Shown one piece after another: positions 9,877-19,625 of a DNA stretch of 64,000 nt. Within the stretch, counting starts at the first letter, position 1; every line of letters begins with the position of its first letter. The stretch lies in the NCBI RefSeq assembly GCF_018882185.1, contig NZ_JACVOY010000002.1:186001-250000 (forward strand), written 5' to 3'. The stretch is from Polynucleobacter sp. AP-Latsch-80-C2 (GTDB lineage: Bacteria; Pseudomonadota; Gammaproteobacteria; Burkholderiales; Burkholderiaceae). A program made the translations under genes and the position numbers. The notes beneath the pieces were generated by a model. It was not told the origin of the DNA. It was given only the letters and a program-made list of their open reading frames with translations, and did not search any database.

Positions 9877-10000
9877 TCATCTATCGCTGAGTTAAGACAA
9901 CTTGCAGGGCGATTCATAAATTCTGCTAAAGCGTCGCCGTTGTAGTTCCTGGCACGTCGAGTTGTCCCATAGATCGTGTTAATTTTATAAGGAATATGCA

Positions 10001-11167
10001 ATGGCAAACGATTACTTCTTTACCTCAGAGTCCGTTTCTGAAGGTCACCCCGATAAAGTAGCAGACCAAATTTCTGATTCCATCTTGGACGCCATCTTGG
10101 CCCAGGATCCAACGGCACGTGTTGCTGCAGAAACTTTGTGTAACACCGGCTTGGTTGTATTGGCCGGAGAAATCACTACCAACGCTAACGTTGACTACAT
10201 CCAGGTAGCACGTAATACATTGCGTGAAATTGGTTACGACAACACTGCATACGGTATTGATTACAAAGGTTGCGCGGTGCTGGTTGCTTATGACAAACAA
10301 AGTCCTGATATTGCCCAAGGCGTTAACAATGCACATGACGATGGGCTTGACCAAGGCGCCGGTGACCAAGGTCTGATGTTTGGCTATGCTTGTGATGAGA
10401 CCGCAGAACTTATGCCTTTGCCGATTCACCTCTCGCACCGTTTGGTAGAGCGCCAATCTCAGCTGCGCCGCGATGGCCGCCTGAACTGGTTAGGGCCTGA
10501 TGCGAAGTCTCAAGTGACCATACGTTACGTTGATGGCAAGCCAGACTCAATCGATACTGTTGTGTTGTCAACTCAACACCATGAAGACATTGAACTTGAT
10601 AAATTGCGCGAAGCCGTAATCGAAGAAATCATCAAACCAGTATTGCCTAAGCATTTGATCAAGGGTGCGATTAACTTCTTGGTAAACCCAACAGGTCGCT
10701 TTGTTATCGGCGGTCCACAAGGCGATTGCGGATTAACTGGTCGCAAAATTATTGTGGACACCTACGGTGGTGCTGCTCCTCACGGTGGCGGTGCTTTCTC
10801 AGGCAAGGATCCCTCTAAGGTTGACCGCTCTGCTGCTTACGCCGGTCGTTATGTTGCGAAGAACGTGGTTGCTGCAGGTTTAGCAAGCAAGTGCTTAATT
10901 CAGATTTCATACGCGATTGGTGTTGCTAAGCCAACGTCTGTGATGGTGAGCACGTTTGGCACTGGCAAAATCTCCGATGAGAAGATTGCTCAGTTGGTAT
11001 CAGAGCACTTTGACTTGCGTCCAAAAGGTATTGTGAAGATGCTCAATCTCTTGCGCCCGATTTATCGTAAAACTGCTGCTTATGGCCATTTCGGTCGTGA
11101 AGAGCCAGAATTTACTTGGGAGCAGACTGATAAAGCGCCAGCATTACGCGCCGCAGCGGGGCTCTAA
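10001..11167 (+). CDS. metK: S-adenosylmethionine synthetase
   Basis: MetK makes SAM from methionine and ATP. The 388-residue protein begins with the canonical [19 protein letters not shown], whose His is the ATP-site residue. It carries the [12 protein letters not shown] signature near residue 118 and the glycine-rich [20 protein letters not shown]-loop near residue 260. AAGGA lies eight bases before the start. ahcY, metF and a folate enzyme follow on or near the same strand, forming the SAM/SAH recycling block. Confidence 0.98.
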   Translation: MANDYFFTSESVSEGHPDKVADQISDSILDAILAQDPTARVAAETLCNTGLVVLAGEITTNANVDYIQVARNTLREIGYDNTAYGIDYKGCAVLVAYDKQSPDIAQGVNNAHDDGLDQGAGDQGLMFGYACDETAELMPLPIHLSHRLVERQSQLRRDGRLNWLGPDAKSQVTIRYVDGKPDSIDTVVLSTQHHEDIELDKLREAVIEEIIKPVLPKHLIKGAINFLVNPTGRFVIGGPQGDCGLTGRKIIVDTYGGAAPHGGGAFSGKDPSKVDRSAAYAGRYVAKNVVAAGLASKCLIQISYAIGVAKPTSVMVSTFGTGKISDEKIAQLVSEHFDLRPKGIVKMLNLLRPIYRKTAAYGHFGREEPEFTWEQTDKAPALRAAAGL

Positions 11168-11205
11168 GCATCAAATATGCAGTATTGAGTTGTACTGAAG
11201 CCAAA

Positions 11206-11235
11206 TATGGCGTAATTGTTTACAATTACGCCATA
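11206..11235. repeat. Perfect 14-bp inverted repeat between metK and the SAH riboswitch
   Basis: TATGGCGTAATTGT (11206-11219) is an exact reverse complement of ACAATTACGCCATA (11222-11235), with only two bases between. It starts 39 bases after the metK stop and ends directly at the riboswitch. As DNA it looks like a dimeric regulator operator; as RNA it would be a strong hairpin that could end the metK message, although no U-tract follows. No convincing -35/-10 pair was found around it. Confidence 0.6.
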
Positions 11236-11333
11236 CCTTCAAGGAGCGTTGCAAGGAGTGCTGAGACCCAGTACTTCCCCAGGCTTGAAGGGAGTGGACT
11301 CCTAAACGGAGTTTGCTAATTGCAACCGCGCTC
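11236..11333 (+). ncRNA. S-adenosylhomocysteine (SAH) riboswitch upstream of ahcY
   Basis: The layout matches the SAH riboswitch known upstream of ahcY in beta- and gammaproteobacteria. GAGCG (11244-11248) pairs with CGCTC (11329-11333), and TTGCA (11249-11253) with TGCAA (11321-11325), making P1 with a CCG bulge. CCTTCAAG (11236-11243) is exactly complementary to CTTGAAGG (11284-11291), the expected pseudoknot arm. AGTGCTG/CAGTACT and ACTCC/GGAGT form internal stems. The conserved AGGAGCG and CAGGCTTG core strings are present. Binding of SAH would stabilise P1 and raise expression of the SAH-removing enzyme. Confidence 0.88.
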
Positions 11334-11396
11334 GCTAACCCATGATTCAATGGCTAGCGAGTTTCTACTCCAGCATTGGATCGTATTTAGCTGGAG
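11331..11396 (+). promoter_or_regulatory. Putative riboswitch expression platform: two hairpins, one covering the ahcY RBS
   Basis: CTCGCTA (11331-11337) can pair perfectly with TAGCGAG (11354-11360). Its 5' arm shares bases with the 3' strand of riboswitch P1, so the two are mutually exclusive. Further on, CTCCAGC (11368-11374) is perfectly complementary to GCTGGAG (11390-11396), which contains the GGAG ribosome binding site (11393-11396) for the ATG at 11402. The pairings are seen in the sequence; the switching mechanism is inferred. Confidence 0.55.
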
Positions 11397-11401
11397 CATT
11401 A

Positions 11402-12847
11402 ATGAATACCGTTTCTGACTTAAATAACTTTGTAGCAACTCGTTGCGCAATCGCTGATATCTCCTTGGCTGATTTTGGCCGTAAAGAAATCGCGATTGCT
11501 GAAACTGAGATGCCTGGCTTGATTGCTATTCGTGACGAATTTGCATCACAGCAGCCATTACGTGGTGCGCGCATTACTGGTTCATTGCACATGACCATTC
11601 AAACTGCAGTATTGATCGAGACCCTTGAGGCGCTTGGTGCAGAAGTGCAGTGGGCATCTTGCAATATTTTCTCAACCCAAGATCACGCAGCTGCTGCAAT
11701 TGCTGCTAACGGCACACCAGTATTTGCCATTAAAGGTGAGACGCTTGAGCAGTATTGGGACTTTACTCACCGTATCTTTGAGTGGGCCGATGGCGGTTAC
11801 ACCAATATGATTTTGGATGACGGTGGCGATGCTACTTTGCTTTTGCATCTCGGTGCGCGCGCAGAAAAAGATCAAGCATGCTTGAATCATCCAACGAGCG
11901 AAGAAGAAACCATTTTATTTGCTGCCATTAAGAAAAAATTGGCACAAGATCCAACTTGGTATTCAACACGTTTAGAAAAAGTAAAAGGCGTTACAGAAGA
12001 AACAACTACTGGTGTACATCGTCTGTATCAAATGTTTGCCAAGGGTGATCTGAAATTCCCAGCAATTAACGTGAACGACTCAGTAACTAAGAGTAAGTTC
12101 GATAACCTCTATGGTTGCCGTGAGTCTTTGGTAGACGCTATTAAGCGTGCTACAGACGTGATGGTTGCTGGTAAGGTAGCAGTAGTTTGTGGATATGGCG
12201 ACGTGGGTAAAGGTTCAGCCCAAGCCCTGCGTGCCTTATCGGCTCAAGTTTGGGTAACTGAGGTTGATCCAATTTGCGCATTGCAGGCTGCTATGGAAGG
12301 TTACCGTGTTGTTACGATGGATTACGCTGCTGACAAAGCAGACATCTTTGTATCGGCAACAGGTAACTACCATGTGATCACGCATGATCATATGGCGAAG
12401 ATGAAGAATCAAGCGATTGTTTGTAACATTGGCCACTTTGATAACGAGATCGATGTTGCCGGTATTGAAAAATACAAGTGGGAAGAGATCAAGCCACAAG
12501 TGGACCATGTGATTTTCCCGGCAGCAAACGGTAAGCCAGAGAAGCGCATCATCATTTTGGCTAAGGGTCGTTTAGTGAACTTAGGTTGCGGTACAGGCCA
12601 CCCTTCTTACGTGATGAGCTCATCATTTGCAAACCAAGTGATCGCACAAATCGAATTGTGGAATGCTGTTGGCACCAATAAATACCCAATCGGTGTTTAC
12701 ACATTGCCTAAGTACTTGGACGAAAAAGTAGCTCGCTTGCAATTGAAGACTTTGAATGCTGAGTTAACAGTGTTGTCTGATCAGCAGGCTTCTTATATTG
12801 GCGTAACGAAGGAAGGCCCATACAAGGCTGACCACTATCGTTATTAA
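11402..12847 (+). CDS. ahcY: Adenosylhomocysteinase (SAH hydrolase)
   Basis: AhcY cleaves S-adenosylhomocysteine to adenosine and homocysteine, relieving product inhibition of methyltransferases. Starting at the ATG at 11402 (GGAG five bases upstream) the protein is about 481 residues, and its opening MNTVSDL...[17 protein letters not shown] matches the family. An upstream ATG at 11342, just after the riboswitch, would add 20 hydrophobic residues and is unlikely. The NAD-binding motif [13 protein letters not shown] and C-terminal [10 protein letters not shown], with the conserved Lys and Tyr contacting NAD, are present. metF follows after 27 bases. Confidence 0.97.
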   Translation: MNTVSDLNNFVATRCAIADISLADFGRKEIAIAETEMPGLIAIRDEFASQQPLRGARITGSLHMTIQTAVLIETLEALGAEVQWASCNIFSTQDHAAAAIAANGTPVFAIKGETLEQYWDFTHRIFEWADGGYTNMILDDGGDATLLLHLGARAEKDQACLNHPTSEEETILFAAIKKKLAQDPTWYSTRLEKVKGVTEETTTGVHRLYQMFAKGDLKFPAINVNDSVTKSKFDNLYGCRESLVDAIKRATDVMVAGKVAVVCGYGDVGKGSAQALRALSAQVWVTEVDPICALQAAMEGYRVVTMDYAADKADIFVSATGNYHVITHDHMAKMKNQAIVCNIGHFDNEIDVAGIEKYKWEEIKPQVDHVIFPAANGKPEKRIIILAKGRLVNLGCGTGHPSYVMSSSFANQVIAQIELWNAVGTNKYPIGVYTLPKYLDEKVARLQLKTLNAELTVLSDQQASYIGVTKEGPYKADHYRY

Positions 12848-12874
12848 TCCACTAAGAAAGACAGGCCTAAGATC

Positions 12875-13711
12875 ATGGAATTAAGTGTCGAATTTTTCCC
12901 ACCAAAGACACCTGAAGGTGAGAAGAAGTTGCATCTCGTGCGTGAGCGTTTGAGTGAGACCCTCAAGCCCTCGTTTTATTCCGTGACCTTTGGTGCCGGT
13001 GGCTCTACTCAGTCTGGCACATTAAAGGTGGTGAGCGATATTCATGCGGCGGGAGCCGCAGTAGCGCCTCACTTATCTTGTGTTGGTAGTTCTCGTGAGA
13101 GCGTTCGTGAAATGCTGCAGCAGTACAAGGCGTTGGGCGTAAAACGGATTGTCGCGCTGCGGGGCGATTTGCCTTCTGGCATGGGACAGTATGGCGAGTT
13201 TCATCATGCCAATGAGTTGGTGGAATTTATTCGTACCGAGACTGGCGACTGGTTTCATATTGATGTTGCTGCTTATCCGGAAACACATCCTCAGGCTAAA
13301 TCACCAGCCAATGATGTGGACTTCTTTGTACAAAAAATGAAGGCTGGTGCAAATTCTGCAGTCACTCAGTATTTTTATAACAGTGATGCTTATTTTCGTT
13401 TTGTCGATGAGGCTTATGACTTGGGGGTAACACAGCCAGTCATTGCCGGCATCATGCCCATTACCAATAGCACTCAGCTGCTACGCTTCTCAGATACTTG
13501 TGGGGCTGAGATCCCTCGCTGGATTCGTCTGCGTTTGCAGTCTTATGGCGACGATATTGCGTCTATTCGTGCATTTGGTGAAGAGGTAGTTACAGATTTA
13601 TGTGACCAGCTCTTAACTGCAGGTGCTCCTGGATTGCATTTCTACTCTTTAAATCAGGCCGATGCTGTTTTAGCGATCGCCGATAACTTAGATTTAACCA
13701 AAAACGCCTGA
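12875..13711 (+). CDS. metF: Methylenetetrahydrofolate reductase
   Basis: MetF reduces 5,10-methylene-THF to 5-methyl-THF, the methyl donor for methionine synthase. The 278-residue FAD/TIM-barrel protein shows the N-terminal SVEFFPPKT signature with its catalytic Glu, YSVTFGAGGSTQSGT, the RIVALRGD strand, FIRTETGDWFHIDVAAYPETH and FYSLNQ near the end. It lies behind ahcY and is presumably cotranscribed under the SAH riboswitch. Its last 18 bases overlap the 3' end of the convergent folate gene. Confidence 0.96.
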   Translation: MELSVEFFPPKTPEGEKKLHLVRERLSETLKPSFYSVTFGAGGSTQSGTLKVVSDIHAAGAAVAPHLSCVGSSRESVREMLQQYKALGVKRIVALRGDLPSGMGQYGEFHHANELVEFIRTETGDWFHIDVAAYPETHPQAKSPANDVDFFVQKMKAGANSAVTQYFYNSDAYFRFVDEAYDLGVTQPVIAGIMPITNSTQLLRFSDTCGAEIPRWIRLRLQSYGDDIASIRAFGEEVVTDLCDQLLTAGAPGLHFYSLNQADAVLAIADNLDLTKNA

Positions 13712-14317
13712 TTCAGTAACCAGAATATCGAGTGGTTCATCATGCGTTTGCGCCGACCACTGAGCATCATCTAGTTTTTGCCAATCAAAGGCAATCCCGA
13801 TGCAAATCAGGTTTGGCTTATTTTTTCTCAATTGCGCCAAGGTGCGATCAAAGTATCCGCCGCCATAACCAAGGCGCCAGTAGTGCGTTTTGGAGCCAGT
13901 GTTCGACTTAGACCAGCCTACACAAGGAATCAATATGCAGTCTGGGGTAATCACGGGTCTTTGAGGATTGCTTGGATCAGGCTCTGGTACGCCGTGCTGA
14001 CTAGGGGTGAGGCGATCACCGGCTTGCCATTGATAAAAATCTAGATGTTTGTCAGGGCGCGCAAAAGGTAGCGCTAATTGTCTGCCTGAATCTGAATTCA
14101 CCCACCCTAATAAGGCAGTTCGTAAATCCACTTCATCCTGAATAGGCCAGTAAAGGGCGATTGACTGGATCAAATTGCCATCACCAACCAAGAAATCATT
14201 TAGTTTTGTAATCAGGTTTTCTGTTGCTAGGGCGTGATTTTCCCCGGCTGCAAATTCTTTGCGTTGTCTTAACAAATCCTGCCTAAGCGTTTTTGGCGAA
14301 TTACCGTGCATATCCAT
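13694..14317 (-). CDS. 5-formyltetrahydrofolate cyclo-ligase
   Basis: This enzyme converts 5-formyl-THF to 5,10-methenyl-THF with ATP, returning stored folate to the one-carbon pool. The 207-residue protein has the family motifs LRQDLLRQRKEF at the N-terminus, IALYWPIQDEVDLR, and the signature LGYGGGYFDRTLAQLR near residue 147. It converges on metF with an 18-base overlap, and its position beside metF fits a folate role. It is divergent from the lytic transglycosylase gene across 70 bases. Confidence 0.93.
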   Translation of the reverse strand: MDMHGNSPKTLRQDLLRQRKEFAAGENHALATENLITKLNDFLVGDGNLIQSIALYWPIQDEVDLRTALLGWVNSDSGRQLALPFARPDKHLDFYQWQAGDRLTPSQHGVPEPDPSNPQRPVITPDCILIPCVGWSKSNTGSKTHYWRLGYGGGYFDRTLAQLRKNKPNLICIGIAFDWQKLDDAQWSAQTHDEPLDILVTESGVFG

Positions 14318-14387
14318 GATTATCGGGCGAAAATTAAAAGATATAGTAAGTACCTTAACATCAAGTAAATATGCATAGGGTTAGATA

Positions 14388-16352
14388 GTGAATATGAAGT
14401 CTGCTATTCGGAAAAGCAAATGTCATCAGGCAATCGGAATCTTTATTTTGGGGTTCTCTTTAAGCCTATCTCATGCCTTTGCTGAAAAAACAAAAAAGCC
14501 TAAGTTGCCGAAGTCTTATGAGAGCAAAGTAGCGCCACCCGAAATTACAGATGCAGATCGCATGTTCATTGATTTGCGCGAAGCTGCCAAAAAAAATGAC
14601 GTGTTTCGGACCCAACAACTTGCAGGAAATCTCGCCAACTATCCCTTTGATGATTATGTAGCGTATTTTCGGATTAAGCCCCAGCTGTTTGATGGTGCCG
14701 GTGGTCCGAGAGGCGACTACAGCGCTGATGCGCAGGTTGTGGCTTTCTTAAATCAATATCAAGGCACCGCTTTAGCGGATCGTATGCGTAATGACTGGCT
14801 CTTGGTTTTGGGTAAACGAAAAGATTGGTCGCGCTTTGACATGGAGTACGCCAAGTTTGTATTGGATGACGATACTCAGGTGAAGTGTTATGCACTCCTT
14901 TCAAAATTATCCCAAGGCGAAAATCCAACGAAATTAGCCATAGATTCGCGCGCCGTGTTATTGGACCCTAGTTATTTTGGTCAGGCTTGCCAAGAGTTAG
15001 TTCCTTCTTTGGTGGCTGCTGGCGGAATGACGCCTAGTGAGGCTAAAGCGATTGGGCGAGCTGCAAATGAAAAGGGATACGACACCATGGCTAGGCGTCT
15101 TGGCGGAGAAGATCCTATTGCAGAAATTGTGAAGGCTGCAAAAGCAGATCCTGCTAAGGCATATAAGGACTTCTCACAAAATGCTTCGCGTTACAGCAAA
15201 GAGAATCAAGCGGTAGCATGGGGTGTTATCGGCCAATTTTTGGCCAAGAAGCTCGATTCAAATGCAGATGATGCCTATCGCATGCAGCAGGAGCTCGGGT
15301 ACAACGAATTGCTTTCAGCAGAGAGTCAAGAGTGGAAAGTGCGAGCAGGCCTACGCGCTAAAGATTGGGCTTTGGTGAAAAACGCTATTGAGGGCATGAA
15401 CCCTGCAGTGCGAAGCCGTGATCCTGCCTGGACTTACTGGTATGGACGTTCACTTAAGGCGGATGGACAAGATGTCAAAGCGAAAGAAACTTATGAGCTC
15501 ATTGATGATCAATACAATTTTTATGGTCAGCTTGCTCGTGAGGAGTTGGGTAAACCCAATCATGCGCCTGCGCGCACCAAAGTGAGCGATCAAGAGATTG
15601 ATGCGATGGCAAGTCGCAAAGGCTTTATTAGAGGTGAAAAGCTCTATTCAATGAATTTGCGCTTTGAGGGTAATCGCGAGTGGAATTGGGAACTGCGGAA
15701 TATGTCTGATAAGCAATTGCTTGCTGCAGCTGAATACGCCAAGCGAATCAATTTGTACGATCGCGTTGTGAATACGGCTGATCGTACAAAACAAGAGCAT
15801 GACTTTAGCTTGCGCTATCCAACCCCCTTTCGAGATGAGCTTTCTCCAATCGCACGACAGATTGATTTAAATCTGGCTTGGGCTTATGGCTTGATACGTC
15901 AAGAATCACGCTTCATTATGAATGCCGCCTCTTCAGTTGGGGCCTCTGGCCTGATGCAGGTGATGCCGAATACTGCCAAGTATGTCGCTAAAAAAATTGG
16001 CATGACAAATTACACTAACGACAAGTTAAGCGACACCAATACTAATTTGATTCTTGGTAGTAATTATCTCAATATGGTTCTGATTGATTTAGATGGCTCA
16101 TGGGTTTTGGCTTCAGCAGCCTACAATGCCGGCCCTTCTCGATCAAAGCTCTGGCGTGAAAAGCTGACGAGCCCCACTGAGGGTGCTATTTTTGCTGAAA
16201 CGATTCCTTTTACAGAAACACGTGTTTATGTAAAGAATGTTTTATCGAATGCCAATTACTATTCATCTGTTATTAGTGGACAAACACAATCCTTGAAGCA
16301 GCGCCTTGGGGTCATTGCTCCGAAGGCGGCTACTCAAACAGAATTACCATAA
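14388..16352 (+). CDS. slt: Soluble lytic murein transglycosylase
   Basis: A 654-residue periplasmic enzyme that cleaves the MurNAc-GlcNAc bond of peptidoglycan with formation of 1,6-anhydro ends. A signal peptide (IGIFILGFSLSLSHAFA) precedes a long helical, superhelix-type domain, then a C-terminal SLT domain with catalytic Glu506 in RQESRFIMNAASS and the GASGLMQVMPNTA and AAYNAGPSR motifs. The GTG at 14388 is spaced seven bases from AGGG; an ATG two codons on is an alternative. The AmpG-like permease earlier in the window could import its products. Confidence 0.93.
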   Translation: MNMKSAIRKSKCHQAIGIFILGFSLSLSHAFAEKTKKPKLPKSYESKVAPPEITDADRMFIDLREAAKKNDVFRTQQLAGNLANYPFDDYVAYFRIKPQLFDGAGGPRGDYSADAQVVAFLNQYQGTALADRMRNDWLLVLGKRKDWSRFDMEYAKFVLDDDTQVKCYALLSKLSQGENPTKLAIDSRAVLLDPSYFGQACQELVPSLVAAGGMTPSEAKAIGRAANEKGYDTMARRLGGEDPIAEIVKAAKADPAKAYKDFSQNASRYSKENQAVAWGVIGQFLAKKLDSNADDAYRMQQELGYNELLSAESQEWKVRAGLRAKDWALVKNAIEGMNPAVRSRDPAWTYWYGRSLKADGQDVKAKETYELIDDQYNFYGQLAREELGKPNHAPARTKVSDQEIDAMASRKGFIRGEKLYSMNLRFEGNREWNWELRNMSDKQLLAAAEYAKRINLYDRVVNTADRTKQEHDFSLRYPTPFRDELSPIARQIDLNLAWAYGLIRQESRFIMNAASSVGASGLMQVMPNTAKYVAKKIGMTNYTNDKLSDTNTNLILGSNYLNMVLIDLDGSWVLASAAYNAGPSRSKLWREKLTSPTEGAIFAETIPFTETRVYVKNVLSNANYYSSVISGQTQSLKQRLGVIAPKAATQTELP

Positions 16353-16372
16353 GCATTCATAAAGGGCCTCAC

Positions 16373-17284
16373 ATGAAATACGACATTCTTCTCATTGGTG
16401 GTAACGGTTTTGTCGGTCGTGTTCTAGCGGCTCAATTGCAGTCAGCGGGCTATTCGGTGCTGATACCTACTGGACATCTGGCGGCGGCCCGTGAGTTGCG
16501 AATGCTGCCAAAGGTACATCTAGAAGAGGCAGATGTTCATGAATTTGATGAGCTACAAGCCTTGTGCTCGCGCATTCATCCAGCAGGAGCTGTGATTAAC
16601 TTGGTTGGTGTATTGCATGACAAGCCAGCACAGCCTTACGGAACAGTATTTAAAGCTGCGCACGTAGAATTGCCAAAAAATATTATTACCGCAATGCAAA
16701 TGCACGGACTAAAACGTTATTTGCATATGAGTGCTTTGGGTGCAGCCTCAAATGGCCCATCCATGTATCAACGCAGCAAGGGCGATGGAGAGGCGGCTGT
16801 TAAGGCAAGCAATTTAGATTGGACTATTTTTAGACCTTCAGTCATTTTTGGTGCACAAGATCAATTTATTAATCTCTTTGCGAAGTTGACGAAGTTATTT
16901 CCGGTATTGCCATTAGCCAATTGCAATGCCCAATTTCAACCTGTTAGTGTTGATGATGTAGCGACTGCATTTTCAATGTCACTGAAAATGCCACAAACTA
17001 TTCGTCAATCTTATGATTTGGTGGGCACTACTGTGTACACCATGCAAGAAATTGTAGAGTTGGCAAAACGCAAAGTAGGTGCCTCTTGTAAGATTATTCC
17101 CGTGCCAGCATTTGTAGGGTATTTGCAGGCGCTCGCCTTTGAATTTTTGCCAGGCCCTACTTTGATGTCGCGTGACAATATTGCATCGATGCAAATCCCG
17201 AATGTATTGCCTGCAGGATCTCCAGATGCCCTCGTAGAGACTTTTAAGATGAGCCGTCGCAGCCTAGAAGGCATGCGGTCATGA
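16373..17284 (+). CDS. NDUFA9-like NAD(P)-binding protein (atypical SDR)
   Basis: A 303-residue Rossmann protein of the extended/atypical SDR group related to mitochondrial complex I subunit NDUFA9. It has the nucleotide motif [17 protein letters not shown] at the N-terminus, [17 protein letters not shown] and [19 protein letters not shown]. Bacterial members are annotated as complex I NDUFA9 subunit family proteins or NAD-dependent epimerases; the true role is unsettled. The MSALGA...YQRSKGDGE stretch lacks a clean catalytic YxxxK, favouring a binding role. Its end overlaps cca by four bases. Confidence 0.8.
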   Translation: MKYDILLIGGNGFVGRVLAAQLQSAGYSVLIPTGHLAAARELRMLPKVHLEEADVHEFDELQALCSRIHPAGAVINLVGVLHDKPAQPYGTVFKAAHVELPKNIITAMQMHGLKRYLHMSALGAASNGPSMYQRSKGDGEAAVKASNLDWTIFRPSVIFGAQDQFINLFAKLTKLFPVLPLANCNAQFQPVSVDDVATAFSMSLKMPQTIRQSYDLVGTTVYTMQEIVELAKRKVGASCKIIPVPAFVGYLQALAFEFLPGPTLMSRDNIASMQIPNVLPAGSPDALVETFKMSRRSLEGMRS

Positions 17285-18408
17285 AGGTGTATGCCGTTGG
17301 CGGAGCCATTCGGGATACCCTCATGGGGTTGCCGGTGAATGACGTTGACTATGTCGTGGTGGGGTCCAGTATTGAGGAGATGCTTGCTCAAGGGTTTCGT
17401 CCTGTAGGTAAAGATTTCCCGGTATTTCTGCATCCAGAAACTCAGGCTGAATATGCGCTTGCCCGCACTGAGCGAAAAACGGGTACTGGCTATAAAGGCT
17501 TTCATTTTTATGCTGATCCAACGGTGAGCTTAGAAGAGGATTTGCAGCGTCGCGATTTAACGATTAATGCCATGGCGCAAGAGGTGGGTCCAGATGGTAA
17601 ATGGTTTGGCCCGATTATTGATCCCTATAACGGACAAGCAGATTTGGCGGCTAAGGTATTTCGTCATGTATCAGATGCTTTTGCTGAAGACCCCTTACGC
17701 TTATTGCGCATTGCACGCTTTGCTGCTCGCTTTCCAGAATTTTCAGTAGCCGATGAAACCCTCTTTGCGCTTAAGGCAATAGTTCAATCGGGTGAATTAA
17801 GTGCGCTATCTGCAGAACGCGTTTGGCAAGAGCTCGCAAGAGGTTTAGTGGCTAGTAAGCCAATGCATATGTTTCAGGTATTGCTCAATACTGGGGCTGC
17901 CCAAGTGTTATTACCATCAAATCTAACAGCCAATCTTGCTGAAGAAGTTTTTCGTGAGCAGTTAATCGCGAATTTCGAATTGGCAGGAGCAAACTTAGAT
18001 GAGCGCTGCGCTATTACCTTGATGGACCTATCAGCAAGCTCAATTCGTTCTTGGGCTGATGCTGTTCGTATGCCGATCGAAGTGCGTGACTTTAGTGAAA
18101 TCTTTAGTGATCTGAATCTGCTCGTTAAGCGTTCCACCAATGGTATTTATCAAGCGGTGGTGGTATTGGCTTGGTTTAACCGAGCTGATGTCTGGCGCAA
18201 GCCTGATAGGGCGCAAGAGATTTTGAGTCTTGCTCAAAAAATAGGATTTCAAGTGTCTGCTTTAATTCTGGCAATGCGAAACGCGCAGGCATTAAATACT
18301 GCAGATATTATTGCCGGCGTTGAAGCGCAAGATCGCTCAAATGGTGAGCGTATTGGTGGTGCATTTGAGTCAGCAAGATTGGCAGCAATCACAGCTGCGC
18401 TCAATTAG
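17281..18408 (+). CDS. cca: CCA-adding tRNA nucleotidyltransferase
   Basis: The enzyme builds or repairs the 3' CCA end of tRNAs. The N-terminal class II nucleotidyltransferase domain is intact: [14 protein letters not shown], the metal-binding NDVDYVVVG (DxD), [10 protein letters not shown] and [16 protein letters not shown]. The 375-residue protein is shorter than the usual ~410 of enzymes with a C-terminal HD phosphohydrolase domain. Where E. coli has an HD motif this one reads LMDLSASS, and no HPEIDTGIH-like element is seen. It therefore probably lacks the phosphatase/phosphodiesterase activity. Coupled to the NDUFA9-like gene by an ATGA overlap. Confidence 0.94.
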   Translation: MKVYAVGGAIRDTLMGLPVNDVDYVVVGSSIEEMLAQGFRPVGKDFPVFLHPETQAEYALARTERKTGTGYKGFHFYADPTVSLEEDLQRRDLTINAMAQEVGPDGKWFGPIIDPYNGQADLAAKVFRHVSDAFAEDPLRLLRIARFAARFPEFSVADETLFALKAIVQSGELSALSAERVWQELARGLVASKPMHMFQVLLNTGAAQVLLPSNLTANLAEEVFREQLIANFELAGANLDERCAITLMDLSASSIRSWADAVRMPIEVRDFSEIFSDLNLLVKRSTNGIYQAVVVLAWFNRADVWRKPDRAQEILSLAQKIGFQVSALILAMRNAQALNTADIIAGVEAQDRSNGERIGGAFESARLAAITAALN

Positions 18409-18412
18409 ATCT

Positions 18413-19600
18413 TTAGAGTCTGTTTCTGCCTCGTAGGCCCGGCAGGTCTTCCAAGGCATATCCGGGCAAGATGGCATTGAGATTCTTAGAAAATGCAAAG
18501 ACCTTAAACAATTCACCCATCTCTGCTTCGGATAATAATTTTTGTAATGCGTTAGAAATGGGTAGAAATGTTTCTGGATTACTTGGGTCGCCGATATCTA
18601 GAGCGACATCTCCAATGCCGGCATCTAGTAAGTAGCCAGCTTGATTGGAGAGATAAACGTCATCTACATGCTCAGCAAGTGCGCTACGTGCAATTTGTGA
18701 CCACTCCACATGGGTGGTTAAATCACATAGGCCGGGCAAGTAAAACGGATCTTGAATTGCATGATGGCGATGATGCGCCATCAGGGTTCCTTCGAGTCTT
18801 TGCGGGTGGTAGTACTCACTTTCGGGAAAGCCATAATCGAAAGTTAAAAATAAACCCGCCTCTAAATTTTTTGCCACTTGATGCATCCAAGCATTGGCAG
18901 GGATATGTAATTCTGTGACATAGCCTTCAGAAAAATTTCCACCCAATAGACTTTCAGATAATAAATTTTGCTCTACGGGCTTGCCCGCTTTCCATGCAAA
19001 TTTCCCATCTTCAAAAATAACGCCATGCCAATACCAAAACCCATTTTGAAAAATGATGGCATCACAGGGGATGGCGTCAATCACTTCGTTAGCCAAAATA
19101 ATGCCCTGGTAATTTTCAGGTAAGGTACTTAGCCATTGGCATTGTGTTGACGCTCCAGTATCAGCAAGCGTTTTATCTAAGAGCTCTTTTTGGCGTTGAG
19201 CTAGATCCGGTGAAATTTCAATAATGTCGTAACGGTCTAATGAAAAACCAAGCTCATTCAAGCGGGTCACAATGGATTGCGCTAACTTCCCAGTGCCTGC
19301 GCCAAACTCCAAAATCTGGGTGGATAAACCTTTTGCCTGCAGACCCTCTAGTACTGGCAAGAGTGTTGAGCAGATGGCGGCACCAAAGAGGGGGCTGAGT
19401 TCGGGTGAGGTGGTGAAGTCGCCACCAGCCCCCAGTTTGTGAGCCCCAGCGCTGTAGTAACCCATCCCAGGCTCGTAGAGGGCCATCTCCATATAACGTG
19501 AAAAAGCCATCCAGCCGCCTTCTGAGGCGATTTGGGAGGCTATTTTGTCGCTTAGAAGCTGGCTATGCTCCGTTTCAAGGCTGGTCAAGGTAATATCCAT
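18413..19600 (-). CDS. MidA/NDUFAF7-like SAM-dependent methyltransferase
   Basis: A 395-residue COG1565 protein. The family signature SRYMEMALYEPGMGYYSAGAHKLGAGGDFTTSPELSPLFG is seen around residues 35-75. The SAM site ILEFGAGTGKLAQ follows near residue 117, then NEVIDAIPCDAI and FLTFDYGFPESEYYHP. The mitochondrial homologue NDUFAF7 dimethylates an arginine in the NDUFS2 subunit of complex I during assembly; the bacterial target is not known. It converges with cca, and the gene just before cca is NDUFA9-like, so two complex-I-related families lie within 3.3 kb. Confidence 0.87.
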   Translation of the reverse strand: MDITLTSLETEHSQLLSDKIASQIASEGGWMAFSRYMEMALYEPGMGYYSAGAHKLGAGGDFTTSPELSPLFGAAICSTLLPVLEGLQAKGLSTQILEFGAGTGKLAQSIVTRLNELGFSLDRYDIIEISPDLAQRQKELLDKTLADTGASTQCQWLSTLPENYQGIILANEVIDAIPCDAIIFQNGFWYWHGVIFEDGKFAWKAGKPVEQNLLSESLLGGNFSEGYVTELHIPANAWMHQVAKNLEAGLFLTFDYGFPESEYYHPQRLEGTLMAHHRHHAIQDPFYLPGLCDLTTHVEWSQIARSALAEHVDDVYLSNQAGYLLDAGIGDVALDIGDPSNPETFLPISNALQKLLSEAEMGELFKVFAFSKNLNAILPGYALEDLPGLRGRNRL

Positions 19601-19625
19601 AGCTCGCTAGTCTAAGAGAATTTAA

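Noticed and set aside
9877..10000. Possible SAM riboswitch in the metK leader
   Set aside because: No arrangement of conserved stems or core bases of known SAM riboswitch classes could be recognised.
9780..10007. 75-codon minus-strand frame in the metK upstream gap
   Set aside because: Composition is not protein-like and it covers the likely promoter region; no ribosome site was seen.
11342..11401. Upstream ATG start for ahcY
   Set aside because: The added 20 residues are unlike AhcY N-termini, while the ATG at 11402 has a GGAG and the standard start sequence.
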